Source: Lathyrus oleraceus (Eukaryota > Streptophyta > Magnoliopsida > Fabales > Fabaceae). Taken from it: DNA of 64,000 nt. Positions 50,075 to 62,275 of the stretch are shown piece after piece. The position numbers and the translations under genes were made by a program. The DNA lies in the NCBI RefSeq assembly GCF_024323335.1, contig NC_066585.1, forward strand, positions 84,184,614-84,248,613, given 5' to 3'. Under the pieces are notes generated by a model. That model was not told the DNA's origin and did no database searches. It was given only the letters and a program-made list of their open reading frames with translations. How positions within the stretch are numbered: position 1 is the stretch's first letter; every line of letters begins with the position of its first letter.

Positions 50075-52035
50075 TTGTCTAAAATGGCTAGGTACAAGAT
50101 GAGAGGCTGGTTCTCCTTTGGTCGTATCAGGACGGGAGGTGCAGATAGGAAGCATTTTACTTCTATAGTACATGTTCATAAATTTACTACAAATAATAAG
50201 GTTTCAATTGAGTTTGGTTTGTTTTCTTTTTCTGTAAAGGATTTTCAGGTTGCGATGACTCTAATGAGATGTGAGAGTCGAGGCGATATCTATCCTATTA
50301 CCACCTATACTACTTTTATAAATAAAGTTGATCCCACATCTTCTTTTGCAGCTGTATCATCCTACCTTTGGCATGATCGTTTAGGTCATCCAGGAGAACA
50401 TGTTTAAATAGTCTTAGACAAAATAAATTGATTGAATGCAATAAATATAGAAAACTACGTTCTTGTTTTTTTTCATTCTCTTCCTCTTGGTAAACCTATC
50501 GAATTGACATTCATGAATTCTCATAATTATAGTTTGTTGGCATTTGATATTTTACATAGTGACGTGTAGACATATCTCATTTTAATCTCATTAGATCACA
50601 AATACTATGTTCTTTTTTTGTAATTATTCAAATTTACTATGGACTTTTATAATTTCACAAAAATCTCAAGTATATCCATGTTTTCAAAAAATCCGAGCAA
50701 ACATAAACACACAATTTCAATGGAAAATTAAAACCATTCAAAGTGACAATGATCATGAATATTTCAATAGTAATTTTTGAAAAATATGTGAAATTAATGG
50801 AGTTTCTTTTTGTTTGTCTTTTCCCTCTGCCTATTCTCGAAATGATAAATCTAAACAAAAAATATGTTCCATTAACAATATTTTCCATATGTTATTTATT
50901 CAAGCATCTTTACCCCAATCCTTTTGGCATCATATCTTTTGAACATTTTACCAAGAAAAACTATCAAGTTTGAGTCACCCCTTAAGAAGTTGTATCAAAA
51001 AGACCCCTCTTATTCATATTTACGAGTATTTGGATGTTTGTAGTATCCATTTTTTCCATCTATTATGATACACAAATTTCAACCTCACTCCACACCATTG
51101 TCTTTCTTGGGTATCTATCAAATTCTTACCACATCCTTTAATGCTCCTAAAAAATCTATCATTTCACTTCTCAGTTCTGAGTTTTCTATGTAAGATTCGG
51201 GACACCTGAGCTACTTCATGAGCACTGCAGTCACTCACCACCAAAAAGGTTTATTTCTCTCATAGAAAAGTATGTCGAAGAAATTTTTACATGCGTTGAA
51301 ATGTATTCTTGCAAATCATGTCCAACATTGCTAGATACAAAACTGAAGATAAGTGTCGCGCATTGCACTCCATATGAGGATCCATATCTGTAACATAGCC
51401 TTTTCGATTCCCTTCAATGTCTCACTTTTAATTGACCATAAATTTCATATGTGGTACAAAAAATATGTCTTTTAACGCACAACTCGATGGAAGATCACAT
51501 GCAAGCTCTATGACATATCATGTGCTACATTCAAGGCATGTGACATTATGGTTTACATATTTATCCCTTGTCTACTACCTCCTTAATTTCATATACAAAT
51601 TTTGGTTTGAGAGGGCTCCATAATACCCCACGATCCATCTTTGGTTATTGTGTGTCTCTTGGTGATAACTTGCTCTCTTGGTCGTCCAAATGACAACCTA
51701 CATTATCTCACTCTAGTGTTGAATTCGAATATCATGGTGTTGTCAATGTGATATCTGAATCATGCTGGTTACTTAACCTTCTTCTTGTGTTACAATTTCT
51801 CGTTCATAAGGCCACCATGGTCTAATGTGACATTGTTAGTGAAATCTATCTCTCGGGTACCCCTACTTCAACATCAACGAACAAAACACATTGATATGGA
51901 TATTCATTTTATTCACAAAAAGGTGGCTTGAGGTCACGTCCATGTTCATTGCGTTCCCTCACGATATGAAATTGTTGTGAGTACAACTTCCCGTTAGATG
52001 TATTTTGTATGATGTCAAAACTAGGATACTTTGGA
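50075..52035 (+). mobile_element. Ghost of a Ty1/copia retrotransposon pol
   Basis: The clearest part is the pre-integrase block: FSVKDFQVAMTLMRCESRGDIYPIT, then LWHDRLGHPGEHV (50200-50404). Fragments of the integrase core follow to about 51180. The C-terminal RNase H region (QCLTFN, ISYVVQKICL, HNSMEDHMQAL, then EVTSMFIAFPHDM) is at about 51410-51990. Almost every segment carries a stop or shift, so it is very old. RT is largely missing. Confidence 0.7.
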
Positions 52036-52159
52036 GTTTATGTATATTGGATGGTATCCTCTGAGTCTTAATGTGAATCTTAGCATTAGGATGCATAATT
52101 TTTTTTAAATGATTTAGAAAAGGTTTCATGCATTAAAAATAAGTTTTTATGTGAAAACA

Positions 52160-52495
52160 GGTCTATATGTCGACACATACACGCTATGAGTCAACACATG
52201 TGGATCGTTTTTAAAGGTTGTAGCTTTTGTTTGATGAGTCAATACATAAATCATTTCAGGTCGACACATAGAAGAAAAATTCTTTTATCAGTCGACACAT
52301 ATGAGTTATGAGTCGATCTAGTTCATTTTTTAAAGCCTGTAGCTTCTGTTTGATGTGTCGATTATGGAAGGGTTTCAGGTCGACACATAAAAGGAAAGTT
52401 TCCTCTATGAGTCGACATGTGACCTGTACAGATCGACACATGCTTCGAATATGTCGGCACATGACTTACATATGTCGACACATACAACACATTTT
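52160..52495. repeat. Array of GTCGACACAT-type words
   Basis: At least ten copies of (T)GTCGACACAT or its near variants on both strands, interspersed with roughly duplicated 110-bp segments (compare 52210-52285 with 52330-52400). The core GTCGAC is palindromic. It may be part of an LTR: a LINE- or gene-like ORF is absent and the setting follows a copia ghost. Confidence 0.6.
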
Positions 52496-52499
52496 TCCA

Positions 52500-54350
52500 A
52501 AAATTCATGATTTTTTCAAATCGTTTGCATTTCTTTTGCCTCCAACTTTCACACATATATATACTTCACACATGCATCATTTTATTTTGGTGGTTTTGAG
52601 AAAACCATATATGAAACCAGGAATATACAAAGATTTCTCTTCATAGTTAACCTATGTTCTATGCATACAAACAAATTACACATAATCATTTTTTATTTGG
52701 GTTCCATCTAGAATCAGTGTTGATAACGTCCAATTTAAGTTGTTGAATTGTAAATTGGTTTGAGGATCTTTGGGGGTTTCAAATAAGAAAACCAAGTTGG
52801 GGTTTTCCTTTAAGATCAATTGGGGATTTGAAGGTTTTGGACAAGATTACGCAAGTTGGATTCGATCGAGTGAAATCTTTGAAGAACGAGGGTTTCTTGC
52901 AAAGGAGTAGCGTGAGACGATGGATCATCTCGGTAAATCTTGGGTGACAATAATTCTCAATTTGGATTCTATCGAGTGAAAGCTTTGAAGAACGGGGGTT
53001 TCTTGCAAAGGAGTAGTGTGAGACGGTGAATAAAATTGGTATTATTGGGTGACTTGATCAAGCTCAGATCAAGGGAAGAGAAAGTGTTAGAATCAACATC
53101 AAACATAAGGTTTATGGGGTTGTATTTATGCATTTCTCTTGTAAACTATTTTTACAAAGTAAGGTTAATTTTCACTATCTCAATTCGAGTTCAAATTAAG
53201 GACAAATGTACCCATAGTAAGACCGATTGGGGAAATTCCTAAACAAATCTTTGTGTACTCTCTCTCTCTCTAGTTAAACTTTTAGTTAAACTTTTGAAAA
53301 AGGTTTGTGGAGTTGATCACAATCTATTAGACTGTGGTTGGATTTGCAAATCAACAAAATCATACAGAATTCTAAACAAAAGTGATTGCACACAAGGTGT
53401 TCGATAATTTGTTCATATTTTTTTTTTTTTTTGTATTTTGTCATTGAAAAAAATATTAGAATATATTTATACTCATTAGCTATTAATTATATTCAATAAC
53501 TATTAATTAGCTATTATCTCTCCGATATGTTCAATTTATAAGAGACATTTCCTTTTTCAATACATTGAATAATTAATATATAATTCAAATAAATTAATTA
53601 TTCAATGTAAAAAGTAAGTTGTTTATTATAAATACCAAAATACTATTTAAAGATCAGAACAAAATACTATTTAAAGATCAGAACAATGAGTAGAGAATTG
53701 CATTCTTATATATTCATTACCCATGTAGTAAAAAATCATCTAATTTTAGTGTAATATAGAATGAATTCTCAAAATAGTAAAATGGATTTGAAACCTATAG
53801 TTGATATACATATGACGTGGAGCATGACCTAGGCTTACATGAACAATAGAACTCCGGCTCAATGTGGAAGCTACCTGGATGTTACCTTGGACAGGATAAA
53901 ATCTAGGTCAGTTCAGAAATGTTTCTCCAATAAAACCAAAGGTTAAGGTTAGGTATGATTTTTCAAGCCTTTTGTATTGATTTGTAACCTTTTGGTTTCT
54001 CTTTGGTCAAGTTCCTGTCACTTCTATTTTCAACTTGGCCAACTTGGTTATCCATTAATTCCCCTTTGAAACACTTTTGACTTCAAATTAACTTTTCAAT
54101 GATAAATAAGAATTAAAATTATGAAACAACAAAATCATACAGATTTTCTCTATACAACAAAATTAAAGTTTACTACTATACTATATACTATTTTACATTA
54201 AAAAAAAAGTATGTGTGTGAGAGGGACTCATGAGTTTAAACTTATGACACTGTTGACTTATATAAGGTGGAGGGAATTACTAACTCTATATATAAATGCT
54301 CGCCGCCATCTTTATTTCATTTTATTTGATTAAGATTTAAAAGAAACATA
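52500..54350. other. No gene seen
   Basis: Two similar segments at about 52850-52905 and 52960-53018 (ATTCGATCGAGTGAAA.. / AAGAACG.GGGTTTCTTGC) form a direct duplication. The run to 53400 looks LTR-like, but no ends were found. Confidence 0.4.
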
Positions 54351-54355
54351 GTTTA

Positions 54356-54538
54356 ATGAAGATGGTTACAAAATATCATTGTCAATAGTGAAGGCATTTG
54401 GATGTAGCAACAGCAAAGAGGTCCAAGAGGAATGAATATTTGTCCATCAAGTAATTTTGCCACCTTCTCGGAAGTTTCTTTACCTTGCACACTAGCTGCC
54501 AACATTGACTTTACCTTACTGTCTCCCTTTACCATTGT
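54356..54538 (-). CDS. Small hypothetical protein of about 60 aa
   Basis: Minus-strand frame with a Met at about 54536, following a TATATAAA-like word near 54640. It begins MVKGDSKVKSMLAASVQGKE and ends with a hydrophobic, Cys-rich tail. No family recognised. The TATA spacing and a plausible composition are the only support; chance is quite possible. Confidence 0.15.
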
Positions 54539-54599
54539 GAAAGTACTATTCAGTCGGTAAGTTTTTGGCTGATTCAAAATAAAACAAGGGGAGAAAAGT

Positions 54600-56280
54600 T
54601 GAGTGAAAATGACACAAATGGAATATTCATGTGGGTTTATATACCATTATTTTCTTCAACTTTTTCTTAACAAATTTCTTTCATTTTTAAATCTATTATT
54701 TGATTTTTTCCCCTTAATTATCTAACATTTTCTCTCTAACTCGACTTTGTATAATCGTTAACAAGATGTCTCAAATAATGATAAAATAATATATGAGTTA
54801 AAATGCACTAAAATTAATTGATGAACAATAAAACAAATAAAAGGTAATCATTCTGAGATATAAAGAATTGATAAACTCACTTCAATGCAATCATCACTTA
54901 TGTCTGGAGAGCAATAAATCACAAGAAATGATATGTTTGGAGAGTTATAGCTCCTAAGAAATGAAATTCATCAATTATAAATATTCAATAGTACAAGACA
55001 AACATATTTAAACTCTCTAAATCAATGTAATTTCTCTATTATTATCCGTGAATTTCAACTCACGCTCCCCCTAAATCTAACATCTCATGATTTTCATTCG
55101 AGCACTCTCCCAAGTGTTTGTATGAAACAATTTTTTAGAATGTGAAATACTTCATAAATATAGACCAAAAACTCTTTCTGTCTCTTAAATAGAAACGGCT
55201 AAGAGCATACACATCCATTACACTTATTTGAGTTCTTTAAATAGACCCTACTTAATTTTTTATAATATTACACTCTTCTTAATTATTTAAACAACTCAAT
55301 TAAATTTTCTAAATATTCATACCACTTATCAAAAACTCTAAAATAGGTCGCACTAAACACCGCATTATACTCAATATTTTTATTATTATATAATGTTTTA
55401 ATCCAATTCACAACTAAATATCATGTTTTACTGTGGAAACATTTTCAAGTTAAACAAGTCAATTGTACAATCAATTATCCACAAAACTCTAACACTGTTT
55501 CTTTGAAAAAAAAGTGAAAGAACGACCAATTTGAACCAATATTGATGCTCTAATAAAGATAGAATTTTATAAAACACAATACAAAACACTCAACTAAAAA
55601 ACCTTACAGGGCCTATCAATTCTCTCGTTAAGTGTGTTTTCAAATAAGGAGGATGATTTTTTTATATAGATGTCTCGATCCATCCAGAAATTCAATAGGA
55701 TAATGGAAAATTCAGACTAAATTCAATCTTCACTAAATGAAATATTTTATTAAAAGCAAAACCAACTAAATATTTTTAACAAAATCTTTTCAAAATATAT
55801 TAGAATAATCTTGAGCTATATAGATCTTTCTGAATGAAATCTATATTAAATCTAAATTAAATCTTCTAAAATAAATATGGACTAGAACGAGTGAAAATAA
55901 AACTTTTTCACGCCCCAGCGGTTAATTGAGAGAACCAAGACAGATGTCTCAACAGGATGTCTCAACAATATATGAGACATCTTGCTAAATATGTTGCCTA
56001 CAAACATATATCAATTCAACTGTAATAACAACTCCCTTTGGCTATTTTTTAAGCATAACAAAGATTTATGAGACACGCCACAAATAACAGACAAATGCAC
56101 AACAACAAACATTCAATAAATTAGAACATAAGTGTATTTTTCTCCCTATATGCCTCAAAAGAGCCAAGGGTAGGGTGAATCCAGAGTCAACAAAAAAAAC
56201 ATTAACAATAAACAGTTCTAACCAACCTCAACAAATCAATCCATCGAAAAACAACAATAAACCAACAGAACATCAAGGAG
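54600..56280. other. Intergenic, AT-rich, no gene seen
   Basis: No domain, repeat array or RNA gene recognised on either strand. Confidence 0.5.
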
Positions 56281-56282
56281 AA

Positions 56283-56748
56283 TCAAAGAGATAGAGTAGC
56301 AGAGTCACTAACAAATGTGACTTTATCCATGTCATCATCACCATTTTCTTCTTCGGAGTTGGACATATATTCAATCTGATCCATATGAGTTATATCCTTT
56401 TCAAAAGCATGAACAAAAAGTTGAGACAAGGAAGCTCCAATAGATGGAAGGGTTAACATTTTGATGATGCATTCACAAACATATTTCCTTGTGGTGGACA
56501 TAGAAATAATATCTTCAGAGCCTTTTATTCATGAACTATCGCCTTGAGAAAATGACTTTTCACAGGTCTAGAGAAAGGAGAATCATCTAACATTTCTTCA
56601 TCAAATCCGAAACCAATTTCTTTAATAGGAACAATAGTGGAAATAACAATGCCGACAACATGTTTCCCAACAAACAACTTGTAACTAAAGTTCAATACAC
56701 TTGGGGTAACACCAAACTCATCTTTAATAGTATCAATATCATGCTTGT
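56283..56748 (-). pseudogene. Unidentified coding remnant interrupted by the Tekay copy 2 LTR
   Basis: Two adjacent minus-strand frames separated by a stop at about 56525. The first (56525-56748) contains DIDTIKDEFGVTPSVLNFSY; the second (56283-56501) ends in an acidic NSEEENGDDDMDK tail. They read on one frame apart from the stop. The upper end runs into the LTR at 56749, so the 5' part was separated by that insertion. No family recognised. Confidence 0.35.
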
Positions 56749-58849
56749 TGTAACACCCTTCTAAATACCCCAAATTATTATAATTAAAATAACAATATAT
56801 TCATCAGAGTAATTATGCCCCGAAGGGTGTCACACAATCATTTCACAACATTTGTCAAAATGTCCTGTCATGCTCATTTATTTAATCAAAATAAGGTTCT
56901 TTTGCATAATTCGCAGCGGAATAAAATCCAACATCAATGTAAAACATGTAACACAATACATGTAAATCATTCAACCACCAATATTAAATTAATTAAAACA
57001 TTCCCTCCCGATGTTACATCTATCAGAGCATGACCCATAAGAACTACTCTAGACTCCAAGCATTAGCTTCTATTCAACTCATTTCTCGTTACCTGAAAAA
57101 TAGGCGTAAGGGTGAGTTCCTCAATCAATATAACAAGCATTATAGAACAACATGTAATGCTAAGTAATTAACACATTAATTCACCCTAACCAGACTACAC
57201 ACTCAGCAATGGTAGTATCCGTTCAAACATCATATTCAACAATAACATATAGCATATATATAATTTCAACCATACTCAACATCAACAACACAACACACAA
57301 CACACATATAATACTGGAATACATCCATTCATATTATATGCCATACATTTATTATGCAATGAGACTCTATGCATGCGGTACCGACTATTTGTGAACATAT
57401 AGTTCAACCTCACCGTCCAAATCCAGGCACGGCTACCAAGCTCACTAGTCCCACTCATTTGAGACATAGTGACTCACTCACTAATTCCTCACCATGGGAA
57501 TTAGCTACCACCCCAAATGGGCCATGAAATACACGCTAATCACCTAGCATGCAAACATCAACAACAACAATCAAAATGATTTACTCACTAATTCCTCACC
57601 ATGGGAATTAGCTACCACCCCAAATGGGCCACAACATGCATGCTAATCACCTAGCAATGCAACATCAACAATAATCAAGAATAGACACATGCTCACACTC
57701 TAAGCCATAATACAGTCTATTCACACATGTATACATTCACATCATCATGTATACCATCACACACTATCAACATAATTAATCACAAAAGCATATCATATCA
57801 TGCCACATAATCAAACACAGTATTAGCACCCTCTACTAATACCTATACCACTCAAAACAACGGAAATTGATTCCTACAACATCATATCTCAGCTAAGTAC
57901 ATCACTCAGCCTAAACAACCAAAAACTGCACAACAACAGTTCAGGAAAATCCCAACTCTGCCCATACGCGTACTGCCCATGCCATACGCGTATTGCCCAA
58001 ACCTGGCCAACTCCATACGCGTATTGCCCACTCTCATACGCGTATTGCGCATTTCCTCGCCCAACTCATACGCGTATCACCTGTCTCATACGCGTATGCT
58101 ACGCGTAACAATATCCCATTACGCGTACCACCAGAGACCAATTCACGTTCAAAATGTCATCTTTCTCTCCCATACGCGTAAGGCCTCCTCCATACGCGTA
58201 TCAGCCAGCCCATACGCGTATTGCCTAGTGCCATACGCGTATGACCAGAAACCAGAACTCTCAGATCTGCTATGGCTTTCTCTGTTACGAAACCTATCCG
58301 ATCCAACCTTCCACAGTCCAAATTACACAAAATAATCATCCATATCACCTACACGAATCATATCCTATTCATCTTCACCAATCCTAACATTATCTCTTCT
58401 AATTCCTACGAATTCTTTTCACTTATCATTCAATTTCATTCATCCAATATTTCACAGATTCATCATGCATCAATCAAATCAGAGATACAACCAATGGTTA
58501 TCACTACCCAGTACATATTATCATATAATACCCTTTAACCGATGATAAACCCCCCTTACCTGAGTTAATCCGGCAGCTTCCGAGCTCCAAGCTTCTCCTT
58601 CCTTCAACCTTCGCTCTCTGGCTTTTTGCCCTTTCTGCCTCTTTTCCCTTTCCACGTGAAAACCTTTTTCCAAAAATTGGGACTTGTTATTATTCCAGCT
58701 TATATACTCCAATAATATTATTCCACTAAATAATTATCCCAATAATTATTATTCCGAAATAATAATAATAATTCAAATATTCTAATTAAATTAATAAACA
58801 TATTATTAATTTAATTTAAATAAATACATATTATTATCGGGGTGTTACA
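56749..58849 (-). repeat. 3' LTR of Tekay copy 2
   Basis: 2101 bp, same termini (TGTAACACC...GGGTGTTACA on the minus strand) and same overall plan as the copy 1 LTRs, but with clearly more differences. At the place of the TTAACCGGTTAA array it has an ATACGCGTAT array instead. Confidence 0.9.
57961..58245. repeat. Palindrome array in the LTR (ATACGCGTAT, about 12-13 copies)
   Basis: Copies start near 57964, 57984, 58014, 58036, 58068, 58088, 58172, 58192, 58212 and 58233, with shorter ACGCGT cores at 58100 and 58120. Spacing is irregular, 20-32 bp. Most copies are perfect 10-bp palindromes. Confidence 0.93.
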
Positions 58850-58891
58850 ACTCTCCCCCACTAAAAGAGTTTTCGTCCTCGAAAACATACC

Positions 58892-61800
58892 TCAAGCGAA
58901 CAACTCCGGATAAGACTCCTTCATCTGGCTCTCCAGTTCCCAAGTCACATTGCCACCTGCTGGTCCTCCCCAAGCTACCTTCACCAAGGCGATCTCTTTA
59001 CCCCGCAATTGCTTCAATTCTCGATCCTCGATCCTCATAGGTGATGTTTCAACAGTCAGGTTATCTCTCACCTGTACATCATCTACTTGGACTACATGCG
59101 ACGGATCATGAATGTACTTCCTCAACTGAGACACATGAAAAACCTCATGTAAATTCGCAAGCGACGGCGGTAAAGCGACACGATAGGCTACCTCCCCTAT
59201 CCTCTCCAAAATCTGATAAGGACCAATAAATCGAGGTGTCAACTTCTTCGACTTCAAAGCTCGACCAACACCAGTTATCGGAGTAACACGAAGAAATACA
59301 TGATCTCCCTCTTGGAACTCAAGTGACTTCCTCCTCTTGTCATGGTAACTCTTCTGACGACTCTGAGCAATTCTCATCTTCTCCTGAATCATCTTAATCT
59401 TTTCCGTAGTTTGTTGAACAATCTCCGGTCCAACCACAGCACTCTCACCGGACTCATACCAACATAGAGGTGTCCGACATCTCCTACCATACAAAGCTTC
59501 AAACGGTGCCATACCAATGCTCGAATGAAAACTATTGTTGTAGGTAAACTCAATCAAAGGCAAATAACAATCCCAAGCACCTCCCTTTTCCAAAACACAA
59601 GCTCTCAAAAGATCCTCTAATGACTGAATCGTCCTCTCAGTCTGACCATCAGTCTGCGGATGATATGCAGAACTCAATCTCAGCTTAGTTCCCAAAGCTC
59701 TCTGCAAACCTTCCCAGAACTTCGATGTAAATCTAGGATCTCTGTCCGAAACAATACTCGACGGAATACCATGCAAACTTACAATCTTCTCAATATACAA
59801 CTCGGCTAGCCTCTCTAACGGATAATCCATTCTGATCGGAATGAAATGAGCCGACTTTGTCAATCTGTCAACAATCACCCAAATAGCCTCAAAATTCTTA
59901 CTTGTCCTCGGCAAACCAGAAACAAAATCCATACTGATACTATCCCACTTCCACTCTGGAATAGCCAACGGTTGCATTAGCCCAGACGGCTTCTGATGCT
60001 CAATCTTTGACTTCTGACAAGTCAAACAGGAATAAACAAAACTCGCAATTTCTCTTTTCATTCCCGGCCACCAAAATAACTTCTTCAAATCATGGTACAT
60101 CTTCGTAGCTCCAGGATGAATACTCAAGCCACTACGATGTCCCTCTTCAAGAATACTCTTCTTAAGTTCTGTAACCTCCGGAATACACACCCGATTACCA
60201 ACTCTCAAAACACCATTCTCATCAACTCTGAATTCACCACCTTGACCTTGATTTACTAAAGTCAACTTATCAACCAAAAGCATATCGGATTTCTGACCCT
60301 CTCTGATCTCATCCAGAATATTACTCGTCAACTTCAACATCCCCAATTTAACACTATTGTGAGTACTCTCACACACCAAACTCAAATCTCTAAACTGCTC
60401 AATTAAATCCAACTCTTTAACCATTAACATAGACATATGTAAGGATTTCCGACTCAATGCATCAGCCACTACATTTGCTTTACCCGGATGGTAATTCAAA
60501 CCAAAGTCATAATCCTTCAGAAATTCTAACCATCTTCTCTGTCTCATATTTAGCTCTTTCTGATCAAACAAATACTTCAAACTTTTATGATCACTGAAAA
60601 CCTCAAATCTTGATCCATACAAATAATGCCTCCACAACTTCAGAACAAATACCACAGCTGCCAACTCTAAATCATGTGTCGGATAGTTCCTCTCATGAAC
60701 CCTTAGTTGTCTCGAAGCATAAGCTATAACCTGCTTATTCTGCATCAACACACCACCTAAACCCAACAATGAAGCATCACAATAAACCTCAAATAGTTCC
60801 GACGAACTCGGTAACATCAGGATAGGAGCAGTAGTCAACCTTTTCTTTAACTCTTGGAAACCTTCTTCACATTTTGAATTCCAAACAAACGCTTGCCCCT
60901 TTCTAGTCAACATTGTCAACGGTAACGCCAACTTGGAAAATCCCTCAATGAATTTTCTATAATAACCTGCAAGTCCAAGAAAACTCCTTATCTCAGAAAC
61001 TGACTTCGGAGCTTCCCACCTAGATACCGCTTCTATCTTAGAAGGATCAACAGCAATACCACCTCTTGAAATCACATGACCAAGAAAACTAACCTCTTCT
61101 AACCAAATTCACATTTAGAGAGTTTAGCAAATAGCTTCTTTTCTCGTAGAACTCCCAAAACCACTCTCAAATGCTCAACATGCTCTCCTTCAGATTTCGA
61201 ATACACCAAAATGTCATCGATAAACACCACAACAAACTTGTCTAGGTACGGATGGAAAATCCTATTCATATACTCCATGAATACTCCAGGCGCATTAGTC
61301 ACACCAAAAGGCATTACAGAATACTCATAATGTCCATACCTTGTTCTGAAAGCAGTCTTCTGAATATCTTCAGTTTTCACACGTATCTGATGATACCCAG
61401 ATCTCAAGTCTATCTTGCTGAACACACTTGCACCAACCAACTGATCCATCAAATCATCAATCCTCGGTAAAGGATACCGATTCTTGATCGTCACTTTATT
61501 CAGTTGCCTGTAGTCCACACACAACCTCATAGTACCTTCTTTCTTCTTAACCAACAACACTGGTGCACCCCAAGGTGACACACTCGGACGAATAAATTTC
61601 TTATCCAACAAATCTTCCAGCTGACTCTTCAATTCAGTTAACTCAACAGCAGACATACGGTACGGAGCCATCGATATCGGTCTAGTACCAGGTACCAAAT
61701 CAATCGAGAACTCAACTTCACGCTCTGGCGGCAATTCGTTCACTTCTTCCGGAAACACATCAGGGAAATCACACACCACAGCTAGATCGTCAATCACCAG

Positions 61801-62275
61801 TTTATCTTTAGCCTCCAAAGTCGCTAACAGCATAAACAACTCTGCCCCATCTGCCACTGCCTCATTCACCTGCCTTGCTGATAGAAACAAACTCTTTCCT
61901 TCCTCAATCTCAGGGAATATCACTGTCTTATCAAAACAGTTGATAGAAACTCGGTTAAACACCAACTAGTTCATACCCAGAATAACATCAACCTGTACCA
62001 GTGGAAGACACACAAGGTCTATCCCAAAGTCTCTACCAAAAATACTCAAGGGACAACTTAGACAAACTGAAGTAGTAGTTACTGAACCCTTCGCAGGAGT
62101 ATCAATCACCATACTTCCAAACATCTTAGATATCTCTAACTTAAGTTTCACAGCGCAATCCAAAGATATAAAGGAATGAGTCGCACCTGTGTCAATAATA
62201 GCTACAAGAGGAAAGCCATTAATATAACACGTACCTCGGATCAAACGATCATCTGCAGAAGTCTCGGAACCTGAT
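58892..62275 (-). pseudogene. Tekay copy 2 pol (protease to chromodomain), two breaks
   Basis: Minus strand: protease DTGATHSF near 62190, RT with YRQLN near 61500 and FIDDILVYS near 61200-61225, then RNase H, integrase HHCC, DDE core and the C-terminal chromodomain-like tail ending at 58892. The integrase stretch that is deleted in copy 1 is intact here ([20 protein letters not shown]). Breaks: a Trp codon turned TAG at 61966-61968, and a one-base deletion near 61108 that shifts the frame within RT. Amino acid identity to copy 1 is very high. Confidence 0.92.

Larger units (their letters stand above)
56749..62275 (-). mobile_element. Tekay-type retrotransposon, copy 2, gag side missing
   Basis: Minus-oriented. 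The 3' LTR (56749-58849), polypurine tract and pol are closely related to copy 1. Sequence similarity stops at 62275 within the spacer before the protease, where another element starts. The rest of gag and the 5' LTR are not in the window. Confidence 0.9.

Noticed and set aside
52256..52646. Cys/Arg/His-rich frames suggesting a zinc-binding protein
   Set aside because: They are translations of the GTCGACACAT word array in different frames.
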